NCBI GenBank assembly: GCA_963666475.2
Contig: CAXXJM010000001.1
Span: 1,674,001 to 1,738,000 of the forward strand
From: JBFHIZ01 sp963666475
Lineage (GTDB): Bacteria; Bacillota; Clostridia; Lachnospirales; Lachnospiraceae
DNA: 64,000 nt
Reading direction: 5' to 3'
Position 1 is the stretch's first letter. Every line of letters starts with the position of its first letter. A program made the position numbers and the translations under genes. Shown piece after piece: positions 53,334 through 62,715 of the stretch. The notes beneath the pieces were generated by a model. That model did no database searches. It saw only the letters and a program-made list of their open reading frames with translations, and was not told the origin of the DNA.

Positions 53334-53856
53334 AATTCTCCTCCTCTAACTGTTTCTTTTTCCCACGAATCATGCTGATACCAAGTACAATAACTACAAT
53401 ACCAGCTACCATTTTAGGTCCATAGAAAGATAAATTACTGATCAAAATTTGAACTTTTATCGGTGCAATATTTTGAATCATCGGACTAAATGACTGCCAA
53501 AGTAATACGAATCCAACAACGATTAAAACCACTGAAATCCAGTTTTTGAATTTTACGGATTTAATCTTATCAGTCATTTCTTCATTCATCTCTGGAATCA
53601 AGTAGATGTCTTCCAACTGTTCAAATTTATCGATAGGCATACCTGCAAGGTTGTGTGCATGAAAAAAACTATAAAACCACACAACAGCTGCAATAAACAT
53701 CAGCACCTCAATTTGCAGAAAAATGGACACCGCGCAAGTTAGAAAGAAAATGCCCATCAGGCTTACCCCCATTTTCATAAATCCCATATACATTTCTCCT
53801 GCGCCTGGCAAAAGAGAAAATAGAAATGTAAAAAATTTGTTCTTTTGTTTTTTCAT
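53299..53856 (-). CDS. Multi-helix membrane protein of the ECF sigma operon
   Basis: The 185-residue protein begins with FFTFLFSLLPGAGEMYMGFMKMG, similar to the TM2-type entry motif, followed by further hydrophobic segments (about 30-60, 108-125, 145-165) and a Lys/Glu-rich tail. I do not recognise a defined family beyond that. It lies between the anti-sigma gene (14-base gap) and the LiaF-like gene (overlap 35 bases). It has an AGGAGG ribosome site ten bases from ATG. Confidence 0.7.
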   Translation of the reverse strand: MKKQKNKFFTFLFSLLPGAGEMYMGFMKMGVSLMGIFFLTCAVSIFLQIEVLMFIAAVVWFYSFFHAHNLAGMPIDKFEQLEDIYLIPEMNEEMTDKIKSVKFKNWISVVLIVVGFVLLWQSFSPMIQNIAPIKVQILISNLSFYGPKMVAGIVVIVLGISMIRGKKKQLEEENYGNRNDSASTE

Positions 53857-53870
53857 TTATCAATATCCTC

Positions 53871-54269
53871 CTATTTTTTATTCACTGGCCCTTTGGCCTC
53901 GTTTTGAAATAACTCACTCCAAAAAGAGGAGCCTCTCTTATACAACGTATCCAATACATGTTCTTCTGATACGTATTCCTGATATTTTGCAAATCGCTGT
54001 TCTTGCTCTTTCACCATATCTTCCGGTGTCTTTTGATTCATCGGAATGACAGACAAAAAGAAAATAGCTGCTGCCGCAGAAAGGACAATTTTTGCACCGA
54101 ACGTCCATAATTGATTTCTGGTTCTGTGTTTTTTATTTTTTTCATGTCGCTCGATTTTATCAAACACTATACCTTTCAAATCTACTGGTGCTTCTTGTAC
54201 ACCCTGCGATTCGATCTCATTGATTAAGTTCTCTAATTCTAAATCGCTCAAATACAAATTTTCATCCAA
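53871..54269 (-). CDS. Probable membrane-anchored anti-sigma factor
   Basis: The 132-residue protein has an acidic N-terminal cytosolic region (about 1-50), a single helix (FGAKIVLSAAAAIFFLSVI, about 58-77) and a C-terminal extracytoplasmic tail. Size, topology and position directly after the ECF sigma gene (8-bp overlap) fit an anti-sigma factor; no zinc-binding ZAS motif is present. Start is TTG at 54269, eight bases after AGGAGGG. The weak start may set the sigma/anti-sigma ratio. Confidence 0.7.
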   Translation of the reverse strand: MDENLYLSDLELENLINEIESQGVQEAPVDLKGIVFDKIERHEKNKKHRTRNQLWTFGAKIVLSAAAAIFFLSVIPMNQKTPEDMVKEQEQRFAKYQEYVSEEHVLDTLYKRGSSFWSELFQNEAKGPVNKK

Positions 54270-54783
54270 TGTTCAGTCCCTCCTTTATCAATTCTTCCTG
54301 TAACTTTGATCTCGCACGATAGATCTGCGTCTGCACGGTTTTCACACTCAAATTTTGCCCTTGTGCTATTTCTTTCGCAGTTTTCTCTTCGTAAAAATAT
54401 TGTCTTGCAACCTGGTTGTAAGGCGGAGAAAGCGACTCACAGGCCATTCGAATTTTTTCTCTTTCATCCTGTTTTAAAAACACATCCTCTGCTCCGGTAT
54501 TTGTTTCCAATACACCATCTTCTACCTTTTCGTAATTTTCCATATATTCAATTCTTCTACTTGCTGACTTTAAATAATCTAGACATTTATTCGAAGCAAT
54601 TCTGGCAATCCAAGCTTTCTCATTCTCCCGGTCGAATGAATTCAAATGTAAATAGGCGGAAAAAAATGTATCTTGCGCTAGATCTTCAGCTGTATATCGA
54701 TCTTTCGTATATTTCAAACAAATTGAATATACTAAATTCTGATATTGATCCATAAGCTGAACCAAATATTCTTGATTTGTAAT
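54262..54783 (-). CDS. ECF RNA polymerase sigma factor, probable ATT start
   Basis: The protein has sigma region 2 (LVQLMDQYQNLVYSICLKYTKDRYTAEDLAQDTFFSAY...WIARIASNKCLDYLKS) and region 4 (LSPPYNQVARQYFYEEKTAKEIAQGQNLSVKTVQTQIYRARSKLQEEL). A perfect AAAGGAGGTG ribosome site is followed after six bases by ATT (54783), giving 173 residues with a usual ECF N-terminus. No ATG or TTG lies at a workable distance. The next in-frame ATG upstream (54834) is before the ribosome site. It forms an operon with the anti-sigma and two membrane-protein genes. Confidence 0.88.
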   Translation of the reverse strand: MTNQEYLVQLMDQYQNLVYSICLKYTKDRYTAEDLAQDTFFSAYLHLNSFDRENEKAWIARIASNKCLDYLKSASRRIEYMENYEKVEDGVLETNTGAEDVFLKQDEREKIRMACESLSPPYNQVARQYFYEEKTAKEIAQGQNLSVKTVQTQIYRARSKLQEELIKEGLNIG

Positions 54784-54870
54784 TTTTTCCACCTCCTTTA
54801 TGCTTACATAAGATATAACGATTCTATCATACAAATGTCTTCAAAAGCTGTAATTTTTTTGACGCAAACA

Positions 54871-54905
54871 AAAACAGCTTTGGAAGTCTTCGTTCCAAAG
54901 CTGTT
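54871..54905 (-). terminator. Terminator of the sigI-rsgI operon
   Basis: A perfect 13-bp stem (AACAGCTTTGGAA with TTCCAAAGCTGTT) around seven bases, with T-rich sequence on the minus strand after rsgI. Confidence 0.88.
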
Positions 54906-54919
54906 CTATCATTAATAAA

Positions 54920-56002
54920 TTAAGGATTTCTATTCGTTCCTTCCATTCCGTTATCGCGTTCAGTTGCAGGCGAATTGATATCATCCGTTTCATCTCTTGG
55001 TCCATACCCTCTATTTGTGCCTTCCTCATTCTGATTTTTTTGAGAATTCCATTCCTTCGACTCTTGTTCTTCCCAGGTTGTCTTTGAACCTTCCTCCATA
55101 TTCCATTCGTTTTGACCCTGCTCCTGAATCATCTGATTATCCGTTTCAAATTGCTCCTGATCGGAATGAATCATATCATCTCCTTGCATTTTTGATGAAT
55201 TTTCTTGATTTTGCTCGTACTGAAATTCCTGACGATTTCTATATTCATACTCTGCTTGTTTGATTTCATCAATTGTCTTATTCACCCAATCATCCATATG
55301 AAACTCCGTATTCGTATTCGTTTCTCGCAAAGCTTCTTCTAACTGCTGTACCAAATACAATTTCCCTGGGCTTACTCTTCCCTCTTTTGCCTCTTGCTCA
55401 AGCTCGTCACTTACAATAATTACTTCCGCCTGCACTCGAAATGCTTCTTGAGATAGTTCTTGTGACATATTCCACAAATTGAGACTTTCCAAAACTTCAT
55501 ATTGCAATTCTTCTTCATCTGAAAAAGAGCTATTTACAGATAAAATCACTGGGGTATCTTGTTGATCTATGTATCCTTTTGCAGCAAGTGCATCCATTGC
55601 CAATGATACTGCCTCGTCAATCGAACTACCTTTTGCAGTGTCTTCAATTTCTGATACAATGGATTCTCCATCCTCGTTTTCAGCCAAAATTCTTACCACT
55701 TTGCCAAACAGATTTAATTGAATAGCAATGGATGGATTCACATCAACTGTTACAGTACTGATTGGCATCGCATATGCAGTAATAGAACCAAATGATAAGA
55801 GCATCACAACAAGACATGCAACAGCAAACTTAAACAAAGGTTTTTGTATGATTGATTCCTTATGGTTTACCAAAGATCGGGCAGTGTTTATATGTATTAC
55901 CTGACTTACATAGAAGTCACGATTCTTGACCACACGTATACAGCCACTCTCATCAAGTACAGCTGCTTGCATATCTTTTAATTCGACGACGACAGCTTTC
56001 AT
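54920..56002 (-). CDS. rsgI: Anti-sigma-I factor RsgI-like, without a sugar-binding module
   Basis: The 360-residue protein has an N-terminal cytosolic RsgI domain (about 1-55, binds SigI), a membrane helix (about 57-80) and an extracellular part starting with VTVDVNPSIAIQLN. In clostridial RsgI the Asn-Pro bond in this motif undergoes self-cleavage. After an RsgI-type beta/alpha domain (to about 220), the last 130 residues are low-complexity, rich in Gln, Glu, Asn and Arg. Cellulosome-type RsgI proteins carry carbohydrate-binding modules here; this one does not. The start at 56002 is seven bases after GAAGGG. It follows sigI by 15 bases. Confidence 0.88.
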   Translation of the reverse strand: MKAVVVELKDMQAAVLDESGCIRVVKNRDFYVSQVIHINTARSLVNHKESIIQKPLFKFAVACLVVMLLSFGSITAYAMPISTVTVDVNPSIAIQLNLFGKVVRILAENEDGESIVSEIEDTAKGSSIDEAVSLAMDALAAKGYIDQQDTPVILSVNSSFSDEEELQYEVLESLNLWNMSQELSQEAFRVQAEVIIVSDELEQEAKEGRVSPGKLYLVQQLEEALRETNTNTEFHMDDWVNKTIDEIKQAEYEYRNRQEFQYEQNQENSSKMQGDDMIHSDQEQFETDNQMIQEQGQNEWNMEEGSKTTWEEQESKEWNSQKNQNEEGTNRGYGPRDETDDINSPATERDNGMEGTNRNP

Positions 56003-56017
56003 ATTCATTCCCTTCTT

Positions 56018-56764
56018 TCATTTTTGTAAGTCCTTTGATCTAAAAACAGGTTTTAAATAACTCATATATTCTTGCAACCCAGGATAGTCTCCTGTCATGA
56101 TTGTCAGTGACGCTAAAATATAATCTCGGTGCCGATCAATCATTTTGGTCGAAAAATGGGTTCTCCTACTAATTTCTTTAACTGGCAGGACCTTTTTGTC
56201 CCTAATGTTTTCAATGAGTGGGGGAGGTGTAAAAATAGATTTTACAATTTGAAAACATCCATTCCTCGTTTTATCAGTCTTCGGAGAACTTTTCGCCAAA
56301 TCAAAAAAGGAAAACCCATAGGAATTGAACTCTTTTGTAAGTGCATCAATTTCATCTTTTATCGAAAGCGATTCCAACGTGCTTGTCTTCTGTTGTACTT
56401 CTAATTTAAGCGTATAGTCTGTATCATCTACTTTGAATTCTCCTTCAAAATAATCCGAACTCAATAGTATTTCTCTAGACCTTTTTGCTTGTTTTCTTTG
56501 ATCATCGATGAGTCGATTTTTCATAATTACTGATGCATATGCCCAAAAGTCTCCTTTACTCTCATCATAACTGTCGAGTGCATCTGAAACAGCAATCATA
56601 GAAATAGACCACTCATCATCATTTAATGAAATATATTTATGAACGACCTTCGATGTAAGTTTCAAAATTCGCTTCTGATGCATCACGAAAAACGCTTCTC
56701 GATTCGAAGCACTTTTCGTGGCATCATGCGCTTGTTGATTTTCTACTTCTCGGTTATTGTCCAT
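56018..56764 (-). CDS. sigI: RNA polymerase sigma factor SigI
   Basis: The 248-residue protein matches SigI: the region-2-like NDDEWSISMIAVSDALDSYDESKGDFWAYASVIMKNRLIDDQRKQ is highly characteristic, and the C-terminal DNA-binding part has VKEISRRTHFSTKMIDRHRDYILASLTIM. SigI controls heat/envelope or polysaccharide-degradation genes in Bacillus and Clostridium. The start at 56764 is nine bases after AAAGGA; an earlier ATG abuts that site. It lies between a secreted-protein gene and rsgI on one transcript. Confidence 0.93.
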   Translation of the reverse strand: MDNNREVENQQAHDATKSASNREAFFVMHQKRILKLTSKVVHKYISLNDDEWSISMIAVSDALDSYDESKGDFWAYASVIMKNRLIDDQRKQAKRSREILLSSDYFEGEFKVDDTDYTLKLEVQQKTSTLESLSIKDEIDALTKEFNSYGFSFFDLAKSSPKTDKTRNGCFQIVKSIFTPPPLIENIRDKKVLPVKEISRRTHFSTKMIDRHRDYILASLTIMTGDYPGLQEYMSYLKPVFRSKDLQK

Positions 56765-56790
56765 ATGCAACATTCCTTTAACTTAGCATC

Positions 56791-57387
56791 TCATTGAATA
56801 CATCTCAAACAATCAGAAAAGCTTACGACCGAAAATAATTTCTCCATTTCAATTTCTACAAAAGTAGTAGGTTCAATATCTGCAGCTACAAGCGCTTCTA
56901 ACAAAGATGCTTTTGCATCTCTTACAGCGTCACGCAGGATCGTCATCTGTTCCTCGGTTATATCTTCATCTTTAATTCCTGCTTCCAATGCTTCAACTGC
57001 TTCTGTATAGGTAATCAGTAGCTCGGTCAATGCCGCTTGTTGATCAACATCATCAAGTGCTGCAATTGCTTCTTCTATTGCCGAAACATCCAATGGAAGT
57101 TTTATTTTCTTTTGTTGTCTTTCCTGAATCATGAAAGTATCTCCTGATGGTTCTTCCACGCGATTTTGTTCCATGATTTGTAACTCTTCATTCTTTTGCG
57201 AGTTCCGATCTCTTTCTGGATTTGTATCATTAAAATTGCCTGCCCCCATATCTCCTGGTTGTTCTTGTGTTCTAGTGTCTCTTCCTCCAGATCTTTGTCC
57301 TTCTGCACTAGCCGTCATCTGAATGGATGAAGCCAACACACCCATGACAAGTAATGATGTTCCAACTTTTACAACGATTCGTTTCAT
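56791..57387 (-). CDS. Secreted protein of unknown function in front of sigI
   Basis: The 198-residue protein has an Sec signal peptide (about 1-29, cleavage after ASA), a disordered region rich in Arg, Gln, Asn and Gly (about 30-95) and a helical acidic region (VSAIEEAIAALDDVDQQAALTELLITYTEAVEALEAG...RDAVRDAKASLLEALVAADI). There are two cysteines at the very end (CLRC). I do not recognise the family. It has an AGGAGG site and is 26 bases upstream of the sigI start, so it may modulate RsgI signalling or simply be a co-regulated wall protein. Confidence 0.7.
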   Translation of the reverse strand: MKRIVVKVGTSLLVMGVLASSIQMTASAEGQRSGGRDTRTQEQPGDMGAGNFNDTNPERDRNSQKNEELQIMEQNRVEEPSGDTFMIQERQQKKIKLPLDVSAIEEAIAALDDVDQQAALTELLITYTEAVEALEAGIKDEDITEEQMTILRDAVRDAKASLLEALVAADIEPTTFVEIEMEKLFSVVSFSDCLRCIQ

Positions 57388-57493
57388 ATTTAACCTCCTA
57401 TCATTATACCATATATGCGGATTCTCTACTTCTCTATTACAGTAATACGTAGAGACTCGTGTGAAAAATGAGGTCCTGTACAAATTTCCCCCC

Positions 57494-57522
57494 AAAAAAA
57501 TGAGCACCGTTTCCCTCGGTGC
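57494..57522 (-). terminator. katG terminator
   Basis: GCACCG (57504-57509) pairs with CGGTGC (57517-57522), followed on the minus strand by seven T. Confidence 0.75.
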
Positions 57523-57544
57523 CCATACTTTAATGAAAAAAAAC

Positions 57545-59734
57545 TTATTTCATATCAAATCGATCTGCCATCATGATTTTATTCCAAGCAAGGATGAAAT
57601 CATCAATCATCTTTTCTTTGGCATCGTCACTTGCATAAACTTCTGAAAAAGCTCTCAACTGCGAATTGGATCCAAAAATAAGGTCAACTCTTGTTGCCAT
57701 CCATCTTCTGCTTCCTGTTTCAAGATTAATTCCCTCAAATATTTGCTTTGTTTCATCAAGTGGCACCCATTTCGTATTCATATCTAGAAGATTCACAAAA
57801 AAGTCGTTTGATAATACCCCTGGGCGATCCGTAAACATTCCTAATGAAGTCTCCTCATAATTTGTTCCAAGCACTCGCATTCCACCAAGGAGGACGGTCA
57901 TTTCAGGTGCCGACAATTTCAATTGTTGTGCTCTATCAATCAGGAATTCTTCAGGACAAGGCATCTTCTCATTTTTCACATAATTACGGAATCCATCAGC
58001 TTTGGGTTCTAACAGCTCAAAAGAAGAGATATCCGTCATTTCCTGTAAAGCATCCGTTCTTCCCGGAACTACTAGAACTGTCTTTTTATACCCTGCTTTT
58101 TCAGAAGCCAGCTCAATTGCTGCTGCTCCGCCAAGCACAATTAAGTCCGCCATAGATATTGATTTCCCATCTTGCTCCTGATCAAACTCAAATTTAATTT
58201 TCTGTAAAACATGTATGACTTTTTCTAATTCGTCTGGCTGATTTACTTCCCAGTTTTTTTGTGGCAAGAGTAAAATCCTAGCTCCATTTGCCCCACCACG
58301 ATAATCAGAACCCCTAAATGTAGAGGCTGATTTCCATGCGGTAGAAACCAACTGCGAAATTGTAAGTCCACTTTCCAAAACTTTTTTCTTCAAAAAATCA
58401 ATATCATTTTGTTCAATGATTTGATTACTTGCTTTTGGAACTGGATCTTGCCAAATTAGGTCTTCTTCTGGTACTTCCGGGCCTAAATACCTGCTTTTCG
58501 GACCCATGTCTCGATGTGTCAATTTAAACCAAGCTCTGGCAAATGCATCTGCAAATTCTTCTGGATGTTCATGAAATCTTTTTGATATCGGTTTATATAT
58601 TGGATCCATGCGAAGAGACATATCTGCTGTCGTCATAATTGGAGGCTGTTTGTAGCTTCCTTGTGCACTAGGAATGTTATGAACCGATGGGTCGGATGGT
58701 ACCCACTGATATGCTCCTGCAGGACTTTTCACAAGATTCCAGTCATAGCCAAATAAGGTATTAAAATATCCCATATCCCATTTTGTCGGTGTAGAGTTCC
58801 ACGGTCCTTCTATTCCACTGGATATCGTATCATCTCCATTTCCACATCCAAAGCGATTCTTCCATCCAAGTCCCATATTTTCGATAGGTGCTGCTTCTGG
58901 TTCTGGACCCACGTTTGTAGGACTTGCCGCCCCATGGCACTTTCCAAATGTGTGTCCTCCAGCTACAAGCGCAACCGTCTCTTCGTCATTCATTGCCATT
59001 CTAGCAAAAGTCTCCCGAACATCTTTTCCAGAAGCAACTGCATCTGGCACTCCGTTTGGCCCTTCTGGATTCACATAAATGAGCCCCATCTGTACTGCTG
59101 CCAAAGGATTTTCCAGATCCCGTTCTCCTGTGTACCGCTCGTCACCTAGCCATGTCTTTTCATTTCCCCAGTATACATCATCTTCGGGCTCCCATATGTC
59201 TTCTCTTCCTCCCCCAAACCCAAAGGTTTTAAATCCCATAGACTCAAGAGCACAATTCCCTGCCAAAATCATCAGATCTGCCCAAGAAATTTGTTTTCCA
59301 TATTTTTTCTTAATTGGCCAAAGAAGTCTTCTTGCTTTATCCAGATTCACATTATCAGGCCAACTATTTAATGGAGCGAAACGTTGATTACCAGTTCCAC
59401 CACCACCTCGTCCGTCTCCAGCACGATAGGTTCCAGCGCTATGCCATGCCATGCGAATAAAAAGTCCCCCATAGTGCCCATAGTCCGCGGGCCACCAGTC
59501 TTTCGAATCCGTCATTAACGCGTATAAATCTTTCTTTAATGCATCCAAATCTAATTTCTTAAATTCTTCAGCATAACAAAAATCTGAATTCATTGGATTT
59601 ACCTTCTCTGAATGTAGCTCCAGAATTTTTAAATTTAGTTGTTCGGGCCACCAGTCTTTATTTCCGGTTCCCTTCCCTTTCATTGATTCGCCTGCTACAA
59701 CACCTGTCACCGGACATCGTTTCACTTCACTCAT
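57545..59734 (-). CDS. katG: Catalase-peroxidase
   Basis: The 729-residue bifunctional haem enzyme removes hydrogen peroxide. The distal Trp-His pair is in RMAWHSAGTYR (about residues 97-98), the crosslinking Tyr is in GLIYVNPEGPNG, and the proximal His is in GGHTFGKCHGA. The duplicated C-terminal domain is complete (MTVLLGGMRVLGTNYEETSLGMFTDRPG). No signal peptide. It has an AAAGGAG site and lies only 29 bases after a membrane-protein gene, with no room for a strong promoter of its own, so it is probably transcribed from upstream. KatG is uncommon in strict anaerobes and often horizontally acquired. Confidence 0.97.
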   Translation of the reverse strand: MSEVKRCPVTGVVAGESMKGKGTGNKDWWPEQLNLKILELHSEKVNPMNSDFCYAEEFKKLDLDALKKDLYALMTDSKDWWPADYGHYGGLFIRMAWHSAGTYRAGDGRGGGGTGNQRFAPLNSWPDNVNLDKARRLLWPIKKKYGKQISWADLMILAGNCALESMGFKTFGFGGGREDIWEPEDDVYWGNEKTWLGDERYTGERDLENPLAAVQMGLIYVNPEGPNGVPDAVASGKDVRETFARMAMNDEETVALVAGGHTFGKCHGAASPTNVGPEPEAAPIENMGLGWKNRFGCGNGDDTISSGIEGPWNSTPTKWDMGYFNTLFGYDWNLVKSPAGAYQWVPSDPSVHNIPSAQGSYKQPPIMTTADMSLRMDPIYKPISKRFHEHPEEFADAFARAWFKLTHRDMGPKSRYLGPEVPEEDLIWQDPVPKASNQIIEQNDIDFLKKKVLESGLTISQLVSTAWKSASTFRGSDYRGGANGARILLLPQKNWEVNQPDELEKVIHVLQKIKFEFDQEQDGKSISMADLIVLGGAAAIELASEKAGYKKTVLVVPGRTDALQEMTDISSFELLEPKADGFRNYVKNEKMPCPEEFLIDRAQQLKLSAPEMTVLLGGMRVLGTNYEETSLGMFTDRPGVLSNDFFVNLLDMNTKWVPLDETKQIFEGINLETGSRRWMATRVDLIFGSNSQLRAFSEVYASDDAKEKMIDDFILAWNKIMMADRFDMK

Positions 59735-59763
59735 ACTTCTTCTCCTTTCATTCCTTCATTTTT

Positions 59764-60294
59764 TCAATTGATATCAATCATCTGAGGACGTAAATATCGC
59801 AAAATCTTTTTTGCATAAAAAGCTCCTGCCATTCCAAAGGCAAAACATATCAACCCAACCGATACAATCCAAATATTTGAGATTTCCAAATAAATACCTC
59901 CAATCAAATATTTGGATATTAGCAAAGCACAGATACCTGTATATCCAGCAAAAAAACTGCTTCCTAAAAAATGTTTATTATGAAATGGAATCAGCAAAGA
60001 CGTCATCTGTGCCAAAATCGTGGTCAGTAAAATTGCAACTCCCATATAAAGGTTAAAAATCATCATAATTCCCCCAAATGTGAGTCCCAGTTTGCCCACA
60101 ACGTATTTTGCATGTACCAAACTCTGCACAACCATGAACATCATGGATAAAAATGGTGCCATTAGTAAGTATTTCATCCCCGGAATTGGAAAAATCAAAC
60201 TTAACTGGAAAATAAAAATGCCACCTGCAATCATGGCCGCTACTCCTAGAGCAATGGACGTCAAATCTTTTGTATTTCTTTGTTTCTTATTCAT
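59764..60294 (-). CDS. Membrane protein of unknown function upstream of katG
   Basis: The 176-residue protein has about five hydrophobic helices (LGVAAMIAGGIFIFQLSLIF, YLLMAPFLSMMFMVVQSLV, LGLTFGGIMMIFNLYMGVAILLTTILAQMTSLLI, FFAGYTGICALLIS, IWIVSVGLICFAFGMAGAF) and a basic tail. Small gaps (51 bases upstream, 29 bases to katG) make co-transcription with both neighbours likely. The family is not recognised; an energy-coupling-factor-like S component is possible but not supported by a motif. Confidence 0.7.
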   Translation of the reverse strand: MNKKQRNTKDLTSIALGVAAMIAGGIFIFQLSLIFPIPGMKYLLMAPFLSMMFMVVQSLVHAKYVVGKLGLTFGGIMMIFNLYMGVAILLTTILAQMTSLLIPFHNKHFLGSSFFAGYTGICALLISKYLIGGIYLEISNIWIVSVGLICFAFGMAGAFYAKKILRYLRPQMIDIN

Positions 60295-60345
60295 TTTTAG
60301 TACCTTTCATTCTTTGGGTTTCATTTTTCATCTGAACTCATCTTT

Positions 60346-62715
60346 TTACGTTCTATAATATGGTGGCATATTTGGTGTATTCAACTTCTTTCCATTTGGT
60401 GCATATGGGAAACTAGAAAAAATCAAATCGAACATATAATCAAATAATTCATCTTTGATCTTCATTAAACTAACATCTACGGTCACATTCTTATCAATTT
60501 CAATATGAAACACCACATCATATCCTTCTATAGAAACGTTCGTCTTTTTTGCCAAATCGATCACTTCACCATTTACAGTGGCCGTCACCACGCCAGTAAT
60601 TTCAGACAAATATTTGCCGATTGTGTTTAACTGGTCAACGTTAAAGTTATCTGTCATTTTAAAAACTAATTCCTTAATATATTTTGATGCATATTTCTCA
60701 AAGAACTCTTTTGTCTCAGGCATCTTCATCAGCTCATCGAACTTACTACCGACCATTGCTTTGAAATAATTGACGCTTAAATCGGAACATGTTGAAATTA
60801 ATGCATCCCAAAATCCAATTGGAGTGCCATCTGGCTTCGTGTCCAAGAAATAATGTTTCATAAAATTAACGGTTGCAAGCGCTGCAAAATAACGACCTAT
60901 TTTCTTTAAATTGATGTCTTTCAAATCGAAGTCTCGCACGATTTCATTTTCTACTGACGAGATAATTGAATTCAGATTTGCAGTATACATCTGCTCTTCA
61001 GACATTGTTCCTGAACCCCAGAATGCTTCCGCCGATAATTCTCCTATGAGCGTCACTACGATGTCTTTAAATGGTACAAGGAATGCTTCCGCTAATTGCC
61101 CACCCCAATAATACATTAAATAAGCAAAAGCTTGATCTCCTGCCCACTTTAGCGCACCAGCACCACATTCTGCCCATTCAAGCAATTCTGCAGTTTCCAT
61201 ATAATCCTTGGCTTCATCTAGAAGGTCTTTTCTGGCATCTTCCCATATATTTCTCCTACGAAGTCTCAGGCTTTCAACACTAAGACGATCCTGATGACGC
61301 TTGATTTCTTCGATGATATCCAGCTGCTTTTCTGGTGCAACATAGTTTACGATCATATGGAACAAATTTTTAAGTTCCTGCTCCCATGCTTCCGTGTGTC
61401 CAAAAGGTTGTCCCTGGATAACCAGTGGGATTTCAAGTTCATATCCAATCATGTCAAGCTCGCAGGAAACCGGTAAAATCATGGTGATTGGCTGATCAGA
61501 AAAAGGAATTGACATCATTGGTTTGATTACATAGGTTCCCGGAAGGTTGGTCTTCTCAATGTCGTATTTGTATATTTGAGACAACTTCTCTCCTTTTTCA
61601 CTGGTTCCTATTAACTCGCCAAAAGTAAGTTCTACTTTATCTAAATTTAAAAATTTTGCAGTATTTCCGGATAACCCTTTTTGTTCTTCATTTTTCACAA
61701 CACAGGTTAACTTAAATCTAGTAGGTACAATCTCTTTAGGAGCAGTCTCTTCTTTTGATTTGATATAAGATTCTACAATTAAATTCCCCTTTGTATCGGT
61801 ATCTCCTTCAAAGAACAATCCCTCTTCGATTAAGGTCAAGTCTAAAAAATCAGTAAGATTTGCTATAGCTTCATCATTTGGAGTTCCCTTCAAATCAATT
61901 CTCTCTTGTATGGATACGGCTCCGGGTTTCTCTGTCGGTATTTTCTTTCCACTCGGAGTCACAATCATCTTATATTTCTTGCCCTTCATCGTCCCTTGTG
62001 TAATTTCTTCTCCCGTATCCTCAATCTGCATCTGGCAATACTCAGAAAGCTTGTTTCCAGCAGCCTGAAACTCAACCTGCCAAGTATATGGCCAGTCCGA
62101 AAAAATTGCAATGGGGACATCCGTCGCTGTTTCGGAATCGTTCAAGACATAGGTACTATATCCACAAAGCATTGCATCTTCCAGCAATCGGATTTGAACA
62201 GAATCTGACAATTCATATTCACCGACCCTACACCTTACACCTATGGCTATGGTACTTGGAGCTTCTGGTTGAAACCGTCTATTCTCATAGTGAATGGATT
62301 CTCCAACGATCGCGATCGCCTTGGATTCTCCTACCATAATCGGCTCACTCATTCCAATCCATTTTTTTGCTTCTTCAGAAATTACAAACTCTATATTTGC
62401 AGAATCCGCATAACTATTTTCCTCACTGAGAATATCCAAGGATCCTCCATTTGCTTCATATTTTGTGACGGTATGTTTTACAGAAGCAAAAACATTCGCT
62501 GTAAAATATGGATCATTTAAACGAAGACATTTCTCAGGGTGTGAAGTTTCCACTTCGATTTTCAAATTCACGGTTTCTACAATCTGATTCTTGACATCTG
62601 CCGTTTCAACATTTAAAACTGCTGCAGTAATTCCAGAGGTCGCTGCCGTTACAACTGCTGAAATAATGCTATTACTGGAACTTGAATTGGTTACAAATCC
62701 TAATCTTTTTTTCAT
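60346..62715 (-). CDS. Large protein with N-terminal GFVTNSSSS motif, coupled to a radical SAM gene
   Basis: The 789-residue protein begins MKKRLGFVTNSSSSNSII. The GFVTNSSSS block (residues 6-14) resembles a motif (GFVxNSSSSSF) that I recall at the N-terminus of many otherwise unrelated bacterial proteins. A small-residue, hydrophobic stretch (about 17-35) follows. The middle (about 40-460) looks like beta-rich domains; the rest (about 460-750) is mostly helical. There are few cysteines and no recognised enzyme motif. Its ATG overlaps the radical SAM stop by four bases (ATGA), so the two are translationally coupled. It could be the substrate of that enzyme; this is inference. Confidence 0.8.
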   Translation of the reverse strand: MKKRLGFVTNSSSSNSIISAVVTAATSGITAAVLNVETADVKNQIVETVNLKIEVETSHPEKCLRLNDPYFTANVFASVKHTVTKYEANGGSLDILSEENSYADSANIEFVISEEAKKWIGMSEPIMVGESKAIAIVGESIHYENRRFQPEAPSTIAIGVRCRVGEYELSDSVQIRLLEDAMLCGYSTYVLNDSETATDVPIAIFSDWPYTWQVEFQAAGNKLSEYCQMQIEDTGEEITQGTMKGKKYKMIVTPSGKKIPTEKPGAVSIQERIDLKGTPNDEAIANLTDFLDLTLIEEGLFFEGDTDTKGNLIVESYIKSKEETAPKEIVPTRFKLTCVVKNEEQKGLSGNTAKFLNLDKVELTFGELIGTSEKGEKLSQIYKYDIEKTNLPGTYVIKPMMSIPFSDQPITMILPVSCELDMIGYELEIPLVIQGQPFGHTEAWEQELKNLFHMIVNYVAPEKQLDIIEEIKRHQDRLSVESLRLRRRNIWEDARKDLLDEAKDYMETAELLEWAECGAGALKWAGDQAFAYLMYYWGGQLAEAFLVPFKDIVVTLIGELSAEAFWGSGTMSEEQMYTANLNSIISSVENEIVRDFDLKDINLKKIGRYFAALATVNFMKHYFLDTKPDGTPIGFWDALISTCSDLSVNYFKAMVGSKFDELMKMPETKEFFEKYASKYIKELVFKMTDNFNVDQLNTIGKYLSEITGVVTATVNGEVIDLAKKTNVSIEGYDVVFHIEIDKNVTVDVSLMKIKDELFDYMFDLIFSSFPYAPNGKKLNTPNMPPYYRT

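Noticed and set aside
57421..57493. SigI-type autoregulatory promoter (CGTA as -10, C-run as -35)
   Set aside because: The C-run is on the wrong strand, and the CGTA lacks a matching -35 at the proper distance on the minus strand, so the evidence is too weak.
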